A stretch of DNA of 64,000 bases, from contig CAMDWJ010000011.1 of NCBI GenBank assembly GCA_945877815.1, positions 47,674-111,673 of the forward strand, in the 5' to 3' direction. The stretch's first letter is position 1, and every line of letters starts with the position of its first letter. The notes beneath the pieces were generated by a model. The model made no database searches. It was not told the origin of the DNA and saw only the letters and a list, made by a program, of their open reading frames with translations. Positions 28,077-36,772 of the stretch are shown piece after piece. The DNA is from Caenispirillum bisanense. Lineage in GTDB: Bacteria; Pseudomonadota; Alphaproteobacteria; Rhodospirillales; UBA2165. The translations under genes were made by a program, and so were the position numbers.

Positions 28077-29168
28077 TTGAGCCGAATACCCTATCTCGCC
28101 CCTGAGGCAATGACGGAACCCCAGCTTCGGCGTTCGCGCGAACTTGAGGCATTGCGCGGCGGCAAACCCGTGACCGGGCCGGGCGCGTTCTGGCTGCGCA
28201 ACCCTGCCATATCCGGATGCGCGGAGCCGATGCGCCAACATATGGAACGGAATACCTCGCTGCCGTTGGCGCTGTCGGAGTTGGCGATTTTGATGACGGC
28301 GCGCCATTGGTCGGCGACATATGCTTGGTGCCGCCACGAACCCCAGGTGCTCAAGGCGGGTCTCAGTGCCGCGGCCGTTGCCGCCTTGCGCGACGGAAGG
28401 GACGCGGACTTCGCCGACGAACCCGCGACGATCGTTCAGGCGGTCGCGCGCTCGCTTTTGCAGACCGGCGGGCTCGACGATGCGACCTACGGCCGCGCGT
28501 TGACTGCCTTCGGCTTGCCGAGGCTCGTCGAACTGATCTCCGAAGTGGGTTATGGCTGCCTGGTCTCCTTGGCCAATACGATCTTCGAGCCCGATTCCCC
28601 GGAGGGAGCGCACGATTATCTGCCGGCCGCCGCGCCGCCGCGCGCGCCTGTTGAGCGGCCTGCGCGCGCCCCTCGGCTAGCAACGTCCCCCGATGCGGAT
28701 TCGCAAGCCGGTCGGATCGATCTAATCGGAGTGACAGGCTTCGCCTGGCGCCAGTGCCCGAAGATCGCGGAATACGCGCGAGGATATGACGAGACGTTGC
28801 GGCTGCATCTGTCGATGGCGCCGGGCACGTGCGCGTTGGTCGTCCTGCTCGTCGCCCGCTACTGGCAGGCATCGTCCGTTTGGCCCGGTCTTGCGCGTTT
28901 CGCATCGGCGAGCGGGATCGACGCGCCAACCATCGCGGCCGTGTCGTGCGGGGATCGGCCGCACACAATGAGCGACGAACAGGCGCTCGCCTACGATTTT
29001 GCGAGCGAGCTATTGACCGCCGGGCGCCCCAGCGATGCGACATTCGCGCGCGCGCGCGAGGGGCTCGGCCTGACCGTTATGACCGAAATTCCGGCGATCG
29101 TTGGTTTCCTGACGATGATCGCGCTGACCGCGAATGTTTTCGTATCCGCGGACGGCCCAGTGGCCTAG
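28077..29168 (+). CDS. Two-domain carboxymuconolactone-decarboxylase/AhpD-like protein
   Basis: 363 residues from a TTG start preceded by GGAAG at spacing 8. Two CMD-like helical domains lie in tandem: residues about 30-175 (LSELAILMTARHWSATYAW, ELISEVGYGCLVSL) and about 225-355 (YDETLRLHLSMAPGTCALVV, ALAYDFASELLTAG, EIPAIVGFLTMIALTANVF), joined by an Ala/Pro-rich linker. The redox CxxC of AhpD is absent in both, so a peroxidase role is unlikely; a decarboxylase or hydrolytic role in aromatic catabolism is possible. It starts 32 bases after the exporter and ends overlapping a decayed antisense gene fragment by 4 bases. Confidence 0.8.
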   Translation: MSRIPYLAPEAMTEPQLRRSRELEALRGGKPVTGPGAFWLRNPAISGCAEPMRQHMERNTSLPLALSELAILMTARHWSATYAWCRHEPQVLKAGLSAAAVAALRDGRDADFADEPATIVQAVARSLLQTGGLDDATYGRALTAFGLPRLVELISEVGYGCLVSLANTIFEPDSPEGAHDYLPAAAPPRAPVERPARAPRLATSPDADSQAGRIDLIGVTGFAWRQCPKIAEYARGYDETLRLHLSMAPGTCALVVLLVARYWQASSVWPGLARFASASGIDAPTIAAVSCGDRPHTMSDEQALAYDFASELLTAGRPSDATFARAREGLGLTVMTEIPAIVGFLTMIALTANVFVSADGPVA

Positions 29169-29407
29169 CTGCGTTTTGCGATCTCCAGCGCGTCGATGTG
29201 ATCGTCGAGGGTCTGCGGCAACTGCGCGGGTCGCGTGCGCCCAAAGCCGCAATCGGCTCCAAGACTGAATTCCGGCGGGAACTTGAGCACGACGCTCGGG
29301 CGTTCGGTCAATGTGTCAATCCTGTGGATCATGCCGAGATAGATGCGCGCGTCGCCCACCTTCAACCCTGCGAGCGGCACGTAGAAAGCATCGTCCCTGC
29401 GATTCAA
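29165..29407 (-). pseudogene. C-terminal remnant of a MetE-like (cobalamin-independent methionine synthase family) gene
   Basis: An 80-codon open stretch whose reading FYVPLAGLKVGDARIYLGMIH, then FSLGADCGFGRTRPAQLPQ, is the C-terminal end of the MetE/UROD-type methyltransferase family, including the zinc-ligand Cys in DCGFGR. The several hundred residues that should precede it are absent. An in-frame TAA lies 6 codons before the first visible codon (a TTG), and the sequence beyond belongs to another gene fragment on the opposite strand. It is a truncated relic rather than a gene. Confidence 0.7.
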
Positions 29408-29436
29408 GGTGGGAACGCGCGATTAAGTGCCTCGAG

Positions 29437-29760
29437 GTCGAGAATGCCGAGATCGCATCGGTTACCTTCTGGCGGCTGTATAAGAGCGGATTGTTGGCGA
29501 GCGATTTTAGCGAGACCATTCCGCTGGCTCCCATCGGTTGTCCCCCCACGACGCTTCACTTCAATAAACCTGTCGAAGCCGCCGATCGTTTGAACGGCAT
29601 CAAGGTTACCGTCGGAACAGCGATTTCAGCGGCAATTGTGAAATCGCTCAACGGCACTCCCATATCCATACAGGTTGGCGATCTCTATGAAAGCCTTCAG
29701 CGGGGCATTGCCGACGGTGCCGCAATGACCTGGACGGCGTGCCCGACATTCAAACTAAAG
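29437..29760 (+). pseudogene. Fragment of a TRAP-type (DctP) substrate-binding protein gene
   Basis: About 108 codons reading FWRLYKSGLLASDF, then LHFNKPVEAADRLNGIKV, then SLNGTPISIQVGDLYESLQR and GIADGAAMTWTACPTFKL. This is the central part of DctP-family TRAP solute receptors (TKPVRSLEDLKGLKI, GGTPVSMPxxEVYEALQRGVVDGA in intact members). The signal peptide, the N-terminal domain and the C-terminal third are missing; after about 29760 the similarity stops. It is in the same frame as, but unrelated to, the binding protein starting at 29974. The remaining sequence from 29761 to 29973 is AT-richer and holds nothing else I recognise. Confidence 0.7.
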
Positions 29761-29973
29761 GATCGGGGCACCCGACGTAGCGCCATAAAGATCGAAATAA
29801 ATAGCGGATTTGATGGGGATTTCGGCTCGGCCGGAAACTTAATGGCATTGCAAATGAGAGATTTTTTCGGAACTATCGTCAACTATTGCGAAACTAAGAT
29901 ATCGATTCCGGATAACCGGTACGAACGAAGTAAAGAACATTTATCAACATCGAATAAACCCGAGAGAGTATTC

Positions 29974-31032
29974 ATGAAAAAGATATTGGCATCGTGTCTC
30001 GTTCTGGTCGGTGCGGTTTCCATTGCATATTTTGGCGAAGCTCGTGCTCAAGCGCTGGTTATCGACGGCGAGGAGATTGCCGACGCGAAACTGATGGCGG
30101 CCGCGAGAGCGGAAAAGATCGTCAACGTCTACAGCACCAACCAGACCGAATTGATGCAGGAAGTTCTGGACAGTTTCCAGAAAATGACCGGCATTCAGGT
30201 CGATTATCTTCGGGTTCCGACCGTCAAATTGTACGATCGGGTGCTGGCGGAATTCAGCGCCGGGAAACTCGATGCGGATTATGCCAACCTCACCGATCTG
30301 ACATTGATCAAGGAATGGCTGTCGCGGGGTATCCTGGCCGCGCACAAGGTGCCGTGGCATGACACGATCGCGCCGGAGCTGAGGCACCCCGACGGGCGCT
30401 GGTACTATTCTTTCCGCTCGATGCAGACCATTGCGGTGAATACTGAATTGGTGAAGGAAGCCGATTATCCGAAAAGCTGGACCGATCTCTACGATCCCAA
30501 ATGGAAGGGTAAGCTCGGCACCCAGACTGTCGAAGCCGGCGGCAGTGCGCTGACACTGTTCGCTTTCTTGCGCATGAAGGTCGGCTCCGATTCGTGGGAG
30601 AAACTGGCCGCCGTCGGTCCGCGCACCTATGCCACTTCGGCGCCGATGTACAATGACCTGGTGCGCGGCCGCATTGCGGTCGCGTTCGGCACCGCATCCG
30701 CCTTCTCAGAAGCGATCGAGAATGGCGCGCCGATCAAGATCATGTTCCCGAAAGAGGGCATGGCGACTTTCGGCTCCATGGGCAACGTGACATCGACCGC
30801 CAAACATCCCAATGCGGCCAAGGTCTGGGTCAACTTCCTGACGAGCAAGCATGCCTCGAAGTTCATTGCCAAGCAGGGCGTTTACGCAACGCACCCTGAA
30901 GCGCCGCGCGCCCAGGCGGCCGGTTATACTTTCCCCGCGCAATCGGAATTGTGGAACATTTCCCCCGACCAATGGGACCAGATCCAGAAAACCTGGCCGG
31001 ACGAATGGCGAAAGATATTCGAGAAGAGATAG
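29974..31032 (+). CDS. Extracellular solute-binding protein, family 1 (AfuA/FbpA-like)
   Basis: Periplasmic receptor of the iron/thiamine/phosphonate-like type, 352 residues. The ATG at 29974 has GAGAGAG upstream and opens a signal peptide (ILASCLVLVGAVSIAYFGEARAQ written in part as LASCLVLVGAVSI). The mature protein reads KIVNVYSTNQTELMQEVLDS, the usual first strand and helix of this group, and SWTDLYDPKWKGKLG. An upstream open frame in phase (from 29311) is a decayed TRAP-receptor fragment and not part of this gene. It is followed after 25 bases by the PEP-mutase-family gene; no permease is visible. Confidence 0.88.
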   Translation: MKKILASCLVLVGAVSIAYFGEARAQALVIDGEEIADAKLMAAARAEKIVNVYSTNQTELMQEVLDSFQKMTGIQVDYLRVPTVKLYDRVLAEFSAGKLDADYANLTDLTLIKEWLSRGILAAHKVPWHDTIAPELRHPDGRWYYSFRSMQTIAVNTELVKEADYPKSWTDLYDPKWKGKLGTQTVEAGGSALTLFAFLRMKVGSDSWEKLAAVGPRTYATSAPMYNDLVRGRIAVAFGTASAFSEAIENGAPIKIMFPKEGMATFGSMGNVTSTAKHPNAAKVWVNFLTSKHASKFIAKQGVYATHPEAPRAQAAGYTFPAQSELWNISPDQWDQIQKTWPDEWRKIFEKR

Positions 31033-31057
31033 CGGCTGCGGTACGAGAGAAATAGCG

Positions 31058-31963
31058 ATGAACGTACGCAAGCGTTACCGCGAAATCCTGCTTGCGCCGG
31101 GTCTCAATCTGCAACCGGGCGCGTACGATGCGTTGTCGGCGCGGATTATGGAGTATTGCGGATTTGAATCGATCTCCGGCGGCGGTTATGCGGCAGTCGG
31201 CTCCATGCTCGGCGAGCCCGACGGGGGCCAGAGCAACATGCGCGATTATGCCGATCATTACGGCCGGATTGTGGACGCGGTCGAAATCCCGGTCTATGTG
31301 GACGCCGATACCGGTTTCGGCGGCGTGCACAATATTCGCAAAATGGTGCGGGCGTTCGAACGCGCCGGTGTGGCTGGATTTTTCATTAGCGATCAGGTGT
31401 TTCCTAACCGCTGCGGATACCTTCCCGGCAAACAGATCGTCTCAACGGCCGAGATGTTGGCCCGCCTGAACGCGGCACTGGATGCCCGCACCGATCCCGA
31501 TATGGTGATTGCTGCGCGCACCGACGCTTATCATCTGGAAGGGATCGATGCGGCGATAGGGCGCTGCCTGCTGTTCAAGGAAAGCGGTGTGGATTTTGCC
31601 AAACCCATGGGCGCGGATTCCTGGGACGATTCGAAAAAGGTCCTGGCCGCACTCAAAGGCCCTCTCAATTACAACATGTCGCACGCGGCCGGAAAGGCGA
31701 AGTTGACGCTCGCGCAGATCGAGGAACTCGGCTATTCGATCTGCGGCTTTTCGTCGGCGGCTTTGTTCGCGGCGGTGGGCGGCGTGAAGCGGGCGATGGA
31801 GGCGTTGCAACGCGACCGGTCCTTCGCTGCCGTCGAAGACGAGATCTGCGGATTGGACGATTTCTACGAGATCGTTCGGCTGAAGCGTCACAACGACCTC
31901 GAGCAGCAATATGTCGAGGCCGGTGAGGCTATTGTCGCGAAAAGAAACAAGGCTGCCGAATAG
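31058..31963 (+). CDS. Isocitrate lyase/PEP mutase family enzyme
   Basis: 301 residues from the ATG at 31058. This is a TIM-barrel carbon-carbon or phosphorus-carbon lyase of the 2-methylisocitrate lyase/oxaloacetate decarboxylase group. Visible motifs: QPGAYDALSARIMEYCGF (substrate loop start), VDADTGFGG (metal-binding Asp residues), ISDQVFPNRCGYLPGKQIV (active-site loop; the usual K[KR]CGH is here NRCGY) and AARTDAY. The altered loop means the exact reaction cannot be assigned. It stands between the family-1 binding protein and a flavin monooxygenase, consistent with a small catabolic operon. Confidence 0.85.
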   Translation: MNVRKRYREILLAPGLNLQPGAYDALSARIMEYCGFESISGGGYAAVGSMLGEPDGGQSNMRDYADHYGRIVDAVEIPVYVDADTGFGGVHNIRKMVRAFERAGVAGFFISDQVFPNRCGYLPGKQIVSTAEMLARLNAALDARTDPDMVIAARTDAYHLEGIDAAIGRCLLFKESGVDFAKPMGADSWDDSKKVLAALKGPLNYNMSHAAGKAKLTLAQIEELGYSICGFSSAALFAAVGGVKRAMEALQRDRSFAAVEDEICGLDDFYEIVRLKRHNDLEQQYVEAGEAIVAKRNKAAE

Positions 31964-32006
31964 CTTCGGCAAGGCTCTTTCCGTAACGTAAATTAAGAGG
32001 AACATC

Positions 32007-33593
32007 GTGACGAAGAAGTATCAGGTCGTCATCGTCGGCGGCGGGCCCGTTGGCGTTGGTTTGGCAATCGATTTGGGCCTACGCGGCATTTCTTGCCTTG
32101 TGATCGAACGCCATCTCACACCGCAGCGTATTCCCAAGGGGCAGAGCCTGGGGCAGCGCACGCTCGAACATTTCCATTTTTGGGGAATCGAGAAAGAGCT
32201 GCGCGCGGCGCGCGTCATGCCGAAGGAATATCCGATCGGCGGCGTCGCGGCCTGGGGGAGCCTGATGAGCGACTATTGGTACGCTCCGCCGGGTCGCGAG
32301 GTCGTGCGGCGCTATTTTTATCAGGACAACGAACGCCTGCCGCAATATCAGACCGAAGGCGTGCTGCGCAAAAAAATGGCGACGCTCCCGTCGGTCGAAA
32401 GTCGGTTCGGCTGGAGCGCGGAAAAGATCGAGCAGGACGCAAGCGGCGTGCGCGTGACGATCGCCGAGCGCGACGGCCCGGGTCGGGAAACGGTGAATGC
32501 GGACTACCTTGTCGGCTGCGATGGCGCGCATTCGTCGGTGCGCGAACAAGTGGGGATCACGCGGGGCGGGATGAACCACGATCAGGTCATGGTGCTTGCC
32601 GTGTTCCGTTCCAAGGAACTGCATGAGGGCCTGAAACGATTCCCCGAACGCTCGACCTACCGCGCGATGGACAAGGCGGCCAATGGTTACTGGCAATTCT
32701 TCGGGCGGGTCGATGTCGGCGAAGGGTTTTTCTTCCATGCGCCGGTTCCCGCCGACACGACCAAGGACAACTACGATTTTCACGGGCTTCTTCAGAAGGT
32801 CGCTGGGTTCAAGTTCAAGGCCGAATTCGATTATGTCGGTTTTTGGGATATGCGCATTGCGGTTGCGACGAGCTATCAGGTCGGCCGCGTCTTCATCGCG
32901 GGCGATGCCGCGCACAGCCATCCTCCGTACGGCGGTTACGGCCTCAACAGCGGCCTTGAGGATGCGCGCAATCTTGGCTGGAAACTGGCGGCAATGTTGC
33001 AAGGTTGGGGCGGGGAAGAACTGCTGGCCTCTTACAGCGACGAACGCCGCCTGATATTCGAAGAGATCGGCCGCGATTTCATCGGCAAACGCATCGAGTT
33101 CGAGCGCGATTTCATGGCGAAATACAGTCCCGAGAAGGATCTCGCCGAATTCGAACGCGAATGGGCCAAGATGAGCGAGAAGGGCGAGGAGCGCATCAGC
33201 GGCTACGAGCCCAACTATGAGGGCTCGTCGGTCGTGTTTGGGCCGGCAGGCGGCATTTCGACGGCACACGGCAAACACATGATCAAGGCGCGCGCCGGGC
33301 ATCATTTGACGCCGCGCATGTTGTCTTCGGGTCGCGACGTCTATGAAGAGCTCGATGCGGGTTTCGCCCTCATCGCACTCGATGCCGACGATGCCACGGT
33401 TGGCGCCTTCGTGGCAGCGGCAAACGCCAACAAGATCCCGCTGAAGGTGATCCGCGATTCTTATGCCGATGGGCGCGAACAATATGAAAGCAAGCTCATC
33501 CTCGTGCGGCCCGACCAGTATATCGTCTGGACCGGCGACGGCGTGTCCGGCGATGCGGCAAGAATCATGACCAAGGTCGTCGGTGCGGGCTAG
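32007..33593 (+). CDS. FAD-dependent aromatic monooxygenase (phenol hydroxylase/PheA-TfdB family)
   Basis: 528 residues from a GTG start (AAGAGGAAC ribosome site). The N-terminal FAD-binding motif is VVIVGGGPVGVGLAIDLG. DYLVGCDGAHSSVREQ is the DG motif, and GDAAHSHPPYGGYGLNSGLE is the GD motif that contacts FAD and NAD(P)H. The C-terminal thioredoxin-like domain (about 430-525) is normal for this family. It hydroxylates an aromatic ring using NAD(P)H and O2. It is 43 bases after the lyase-family gene, so probably co-transcribed. The substrate is not determinable. Confidence 0.9.
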   Translation: MTKKYQVVIVGGGPVGVGLAIDLGLRGISCLVIERHLTPQRIPKGQSLGQRTLEHFHFWGIEKELRAARVMPKEYPIGGVAAWGSLMSDYWYAPPGREVVRRYFYQDNERLPQYQTEGVLRKKMATLPSVESRFGWSAEKIEQDASGVRVTIAERDGPGRETVNADYLVGCDGAHSSVREQVGITRGGMNHDQVMVLAVFRSKELHEGLKRFPERSTYRAMDKAANGYWQFFGRVDVGEGFFFHAPVPADTTKDNYDFHGLLQKVAGFKFKAEFDYVGFWDMRIAVATSYQVGRVFIAGDAAHSHPPYGGYGLNSGLEDARNLGWKLAAMLQGWGGEELLASYSDERRLIFEEIGRDFIGKRIEFERDFMAKYSPEKDLAEFEREWAKMSEKGEERISGYEPNYEGSSVVFGPAGGISTAHGKHMIKARAGHHLTPRMLSSGRDVYEELDAGFALIALDADDATVGAFVAAANANKIPLKVIRDSYADGREQYESKLILVRPDQYIVWTGDGVSGDAARIMTKVVGAG

Positions 33594-33819
33594 TCCCGGC
33601 CATCGCGCAAAGGCTCTGGGAGAGACGCACGAATATCTTATCGTGTAGCGCTGAGGCGGTGCGCCGCGGTATAAGCCCGAAGAATTGGTTGAGGACTTCG
33701 AGAGACCAACCTCCCGCGCCGATGGATGGCCTTGGTGGCGCTTTCGAGGTCTAGGATCCCCGCTCGCGGCGGTCTGTGGCGTGTGCGATCTCGCAGCTGA
33801 CGTCGCCGCGGCGATTCGC

Positions 33820-34437
33820 TTAGAGGTTGTTCATGAACGTGGTCCACATGAATTCCTCGTTGTGGATTTCCGCGTTCGTCTTCAAGTGTGACAGGATATC
33901 GGTGATACTGACGATGGCGGTGATGCTGCTGCCGCGTAGAACGGGCATGTGTCGAAACTTGCGCATCCGCATGACGTCGAGAATATAGATCAGGGTTTGC
34001 TCGGGTGTGCAGGTGATGAGATTTGTGGTCATCAGATCAGCGACGGTTAAACGTTCGAACGGCGGATCGATGATCGTGGCGATGGCCTTCACCAGATCGC
34101 GCTCGGACAGGACACCAACGACCGATTGCGTCTCGTCACGGACGAGCAGCAATCCGATCCTGTTCTGGTGCATCATCTGAGCCGCCGTATTCAGCGTCGC
34201 GTTCGGGGGAACGGTGATCAGGAATTCGCCCTTGGCCTTGAGCAGGTCGTCGACCGTCGGATTGTGGACAAGCGAGTCCACTGCGGCCGATGGCTCGGCC
34301 CGTGGGGCTTGTGCTGGCGGCAGCGGTGCGACGGGTATCGCCTGCGTGAGCATCGGCACCAGCTGCAATAATTTATCGAACGCCTCACGGTGTTCGTAGC
34401 AGTAGCACTTGAACTCGCCTGGATTGGTGCATTCCAT
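33820..34437 (-). CDS. CBS-domain protein
   Basis: 205 residues from the ATG at 34437. The frame is open to 34542, but the extra residues look unstructured. A Cys-rich start (MECTNPGEFKCYCYEHREAF) and linker are followed by two CBS motifs: LITVPPNATLNTAAQMM with GVLSERDLVKAI, and MTTNLITCTPEQTLIYIL with AIVSITDILSHL. CBS pairs usually bind adenine nucleotides. The N-terminal Cys cluster may bind metal. Stand-alone two-CBS proteins of this kind have no assigned reaction. The 226 bases between this gene and the monooxygenase hold nothing I recognise. Confidence 0.88.
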   Translation of the reverse strand: MECTNPGEFKCYCYEHREAFDKLLQLVPMLTQAIPVAPLPPAQAPRAEPSAAVDSLVHNPTVDDLLKAKGEFLITVPPNATLNTAAQMMHQNRIGLLLVRDETQSVVGVLSERDLVKAIATIIDPPFERLTVADLMTTNLITCTPEQTLIYILDVMRMRKFRHMPVLRGSSITAIVSITDILSHLKTNAEIHNEEFMWTTFMNNL

Positions 34438-34593
34438 GGAAGGTTCCGTCACTTCATCTCGCGGGCGGCACACTTGTGTGCAGGAAACGGGCCCCGTGCA
34501 CGGAAAATCTGCGGCAACATAGTGCGGGGTATCCAGGCACACAATGACGTGGATCAGCCGGGGCGGGTTCGGGATTTGTGTGGGGCGAAATTT

Positions 34594-34668
34594 TGGCTGG
34601 GGCGGGAGGATTCGAACCTCCGAATGCTGGAATCAAAATCCAGTGCCTTACCACTTGGCGACGCCCCA
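34594..34668 (-). tRNA. tRNA-Gln (anticodon UUG)
   Basis: On the minus strand the sequence folds as a standard tRNA. The acceptor stem TGGGGCG pairs with CGCCCCA. The anticodon stem CTGGA/TCCAG encloses the loop TTTTGAT with anticodon TTG, and the T-arm GGAGGTTCGAATCCTCC is intact. The 3' CCA is encoded. It lies alone between the CBS gene and the TctC-type gene. Confidence 0.96.
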
Positions 34669-34791
34669 ACATGCGCAGGCCCCACGAACGAGGACCGAAG
34701 CGCGGCGGAATGTAGGGCCTGACGGTGCTGGCCGCAACCGCCAGAATATCTCCCGGCGGCGGCGGCCCAAATCGCGCTTTCGTCGCCGCCC

Positions 34792-35826
34792 CTATTTGGG
34801 CGGGCTGAGGATTTTCTGCAGCCGCGCCACAATCTGCGGGGTGACCGTCAGAACCCGGTTCAACTGCGTCTCGACCTCGGCGCCGGTCGACGGGCTGAGC
34901 TCCATGTTGCGCTCTTTCGCGGTTTTGATGAAATCGGGATCCTTCATCGTGGCATCGAACGCCGTGCGCAGTGCCGACACCCGGTCTTCGGGCGTATTGG
35001 GCGCCAGGTAAGGGGCGCGCGAAATGGCGACGACGGCCGAGATCAGCTCGGCCACCTTCTTGTTCTCCTCGCCAACGGCGAGATCGACGAACATCGGCAG
35101 GTTCGCAAGATCGGGATGTTTGCGCACACCGATCTGCAGGAGCGGTATGATCTTCTTTTCCGCGATCCAATCCGGCTTCTGCTGGACGTTCGACCACGAT
35201 CCCGAGCGGCCGTGAATCTCGCCGCGCTCGACCGCGAGCATCACTTCGTTGATGCCGGGATATCCGGTTACCATCTTGATCTTGGTGCCGAGGATGTCGT
35301 TGATCACGATGGGGACGACATAGGTTTCCCCGCTCGGCCCTGTCGAGCCGAACACGACTTCGGTCTTCTTCATGTCGTCGAGGGTTTTGGCCGGCGCCGT
35401 GTGCCACACCGTCACAGCGCTTGTCAGCTCCACGAGATTGCCCAGCCAGCGTACCTTTTTCATGTCGACCTTGGCACTGTCGCCTTCGAGCAATTGATCG
35501 AGCGGAAGTGCGTTCGCGGTCAGGCCGATCGACAATCCGTCGCTGGGCTGCACGCTGATCACATAGGTCGCGGCATTCAGGCTGCCGGCGCCGGGGCGAT
35601 TCTGGACGATCATCTGCGGCTGGCCGGGAATGTGCTTGGGCATGAATTCGGCGAGCAGGCGGGCATAAAGATCGTAGTTGCCGCCGGCCGTGAAGCCGAT
35701 GACGAGGTTGATGGTTTTGCCCTTGAAGAATGTTTCGGGTGTTTGCGCTTCTGCCGGCTGAACCACGACGGCTTGCGCGAACAACGTGGCGGCGGCGAGC
35801 GCCGCGCCTAAAATCCAACGATTCAT
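34792..35826 (-). CDS. Tripartite tricarboxylate transporter receptor (TctC/Bug family)
   Basis: Exported solute receptor, 344 residues, with a signal peptide ending near PAEAQ. Bug-family features: TINLVIGFTAGGNYDLYARL, where family members have GxxPGGxxDxxAR, then IVQNRPGAGSLNAATYV and the central VFGSTGPSGETYVV. These receptors bind carboxylated small molecules for TctAB-type secondary transporters. No tctA or tctB is adjacent, which is common for this large family. It lies upstream of, and on the same strand as, the tRNA-Gln gene. Confidence 0.9.
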   Translation of the reverse strand: MNRWILGAALAAATLFAQAVVVQPAEAQTPETFFKGKTINLVIGFTAGGNYDLYARLLAEFMPKHIPGQPQMIVQNRPGAGSLNAATYVISVQPSDGLSIGLTANALPLDQLLEGDSAKVDMKKVRWLGNLVELTSAVTVWHTAPAKTLDDMKKTEVVFGSTGPSGETYVVPIVINDILGTKIKMVTGYPGINEVMLAVERGEIHGRSGSWSNVQQKPDWIAEKKIIPLLQIGVRKHPDLANLPMFVDLAVGEENKKVAELISAVVAISRAPYLAPNTPEDRVSALRTAFDATMKDPDFIKTAKERNMELSPSTGAEVETQLNRVLTVTPQIVARLQKILSPPK

Positions 35827-35869
35827 GAAATGCTCCAGACGATGTTTTTATGCGGACGCGAGTGTAGCG

Positions 35870-36748
35870 TCAGGGATGGCTGCTGATCAACGCGGCACCC
35901 TGCACCCACCAGGACGGCTGGCGCATGGCGAGGTCTTTCGCGGCGCGCGCGGCACCGAGACTGTCGTCGAACAAGGCAAAACATGTCGCCCCGCTGCCCG
36001 ACATGCGCGCGAGCAATGCGCCCGGGGTTTGCGCGAGAGCCGCCAGCACATCGGCAATCTCGGGCACAAGGGCGACGGCGGCCTCGGTCAGATCATTGCT
36101 GCGGGTGGCAAGCAGTTCGCATAGCGCGTGGGTGCTGAGCGGCATGGAATCGAAGCGCTTGGCCGCGCTCATGGGTCCGCAGAAATTCTTGAAGACGGCC
36201 GGCGTCGACAGGGACTTGCCTGGATTGACCAGCACAATGCCGGCCTCGGGCAGGGCCGCAGTGTCCGCGATGATTTCCCCGATGCCGCCGATATAGGCGG
36301 CGCGTCCGTGCAGGCAGATCGGCACGTCGGCGCCGAGCCGAGCGGCGATTTTTTGCATCTCGTCCGGGGCGAGGGTCAGTTGCCAGAGCTGGGCGAGGGC
36401 GCGCAGCGTGGCGGCGGCATCGGCCGAGCCGCCGCCGATGCCGGACGCGATCGGCAGACGTTTGGTCAGCCGGAGTGCCGCACCATTGGCGATACCGGCC
36501 TGCCCGGCCAGCATGCGGGCTGCTTTGAGCACAAGATTGTCGGGTTCGCTCGCAAGTGCGGCGCCGAATGGGCCGTCGCAAGACAGCGTGATTGTATCGG
36601 CCGGGCTCGCCTCGATCGTGTCCCCGGTGCCGGCAAAGGCAATCAGGGAATCGAGAAGATGATAGCCATCGGCGCGCTTGCCGGTGACATGGAGATAGAG
36701 ATTGATCTTGGCCGGCGCATTCGCGACGGCCGCCCCCTGGTTTGTCAC
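35870..36748 (-). CDS. ispE: 4-diphosphocytidyl-2-C-methyl-D-erythritol kinase
   Basis: GHMP-family kinase of the methylerythritol phosphate pathway for isoprenoids, 292 residues, normal length. It shows APAKINLYLHVTGKRADGYH (substrate loop with catalytic Lys), PIASGIGGGSADAA (residues 99-112, ATP loop) and the C-terminal SGSGATCFALF motif. It follows the TPR gene by 24 bases on the same strand, so the two are probably transcribed together. Confidence 0.96.
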   Translation of the reverse strand: MTNQGAAVANAPAKINLYLHVTGKRADGYHLLDSLIAFAGTGDTIEASPADTITLSCDGPFGAALASEPDNLVLKAARMLAGQAGIANGAALRLTKRLPIASGIGGGSADAAATLRALAQLWQLTLAPDEMQKIAARLGADVPICLHGRAAYIGGIGEIIADTAALPEAGIVLVNPGKSLSTPAVFKNFCGPMSAAKRFDSMPLSTHALCELLATRSNDLTEAAVALVPEIADVLAALAQTPGALLARMSGSGATCFALFDDSLGAARAAKDLAMRQPSWWVQGAALISSHP

Positions 36749-36772
36749 GTCGGCTAAATCACGTCTCGGCCA

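Noticed and set aside
33594..33819. Transposase remnant between the monooxygenase and the CBS gene
   Set aside because: A minus-strand frame of about 69 codons exists, but nothing in it resembles a transposase family clearly enough; no inverted repeats were seen.
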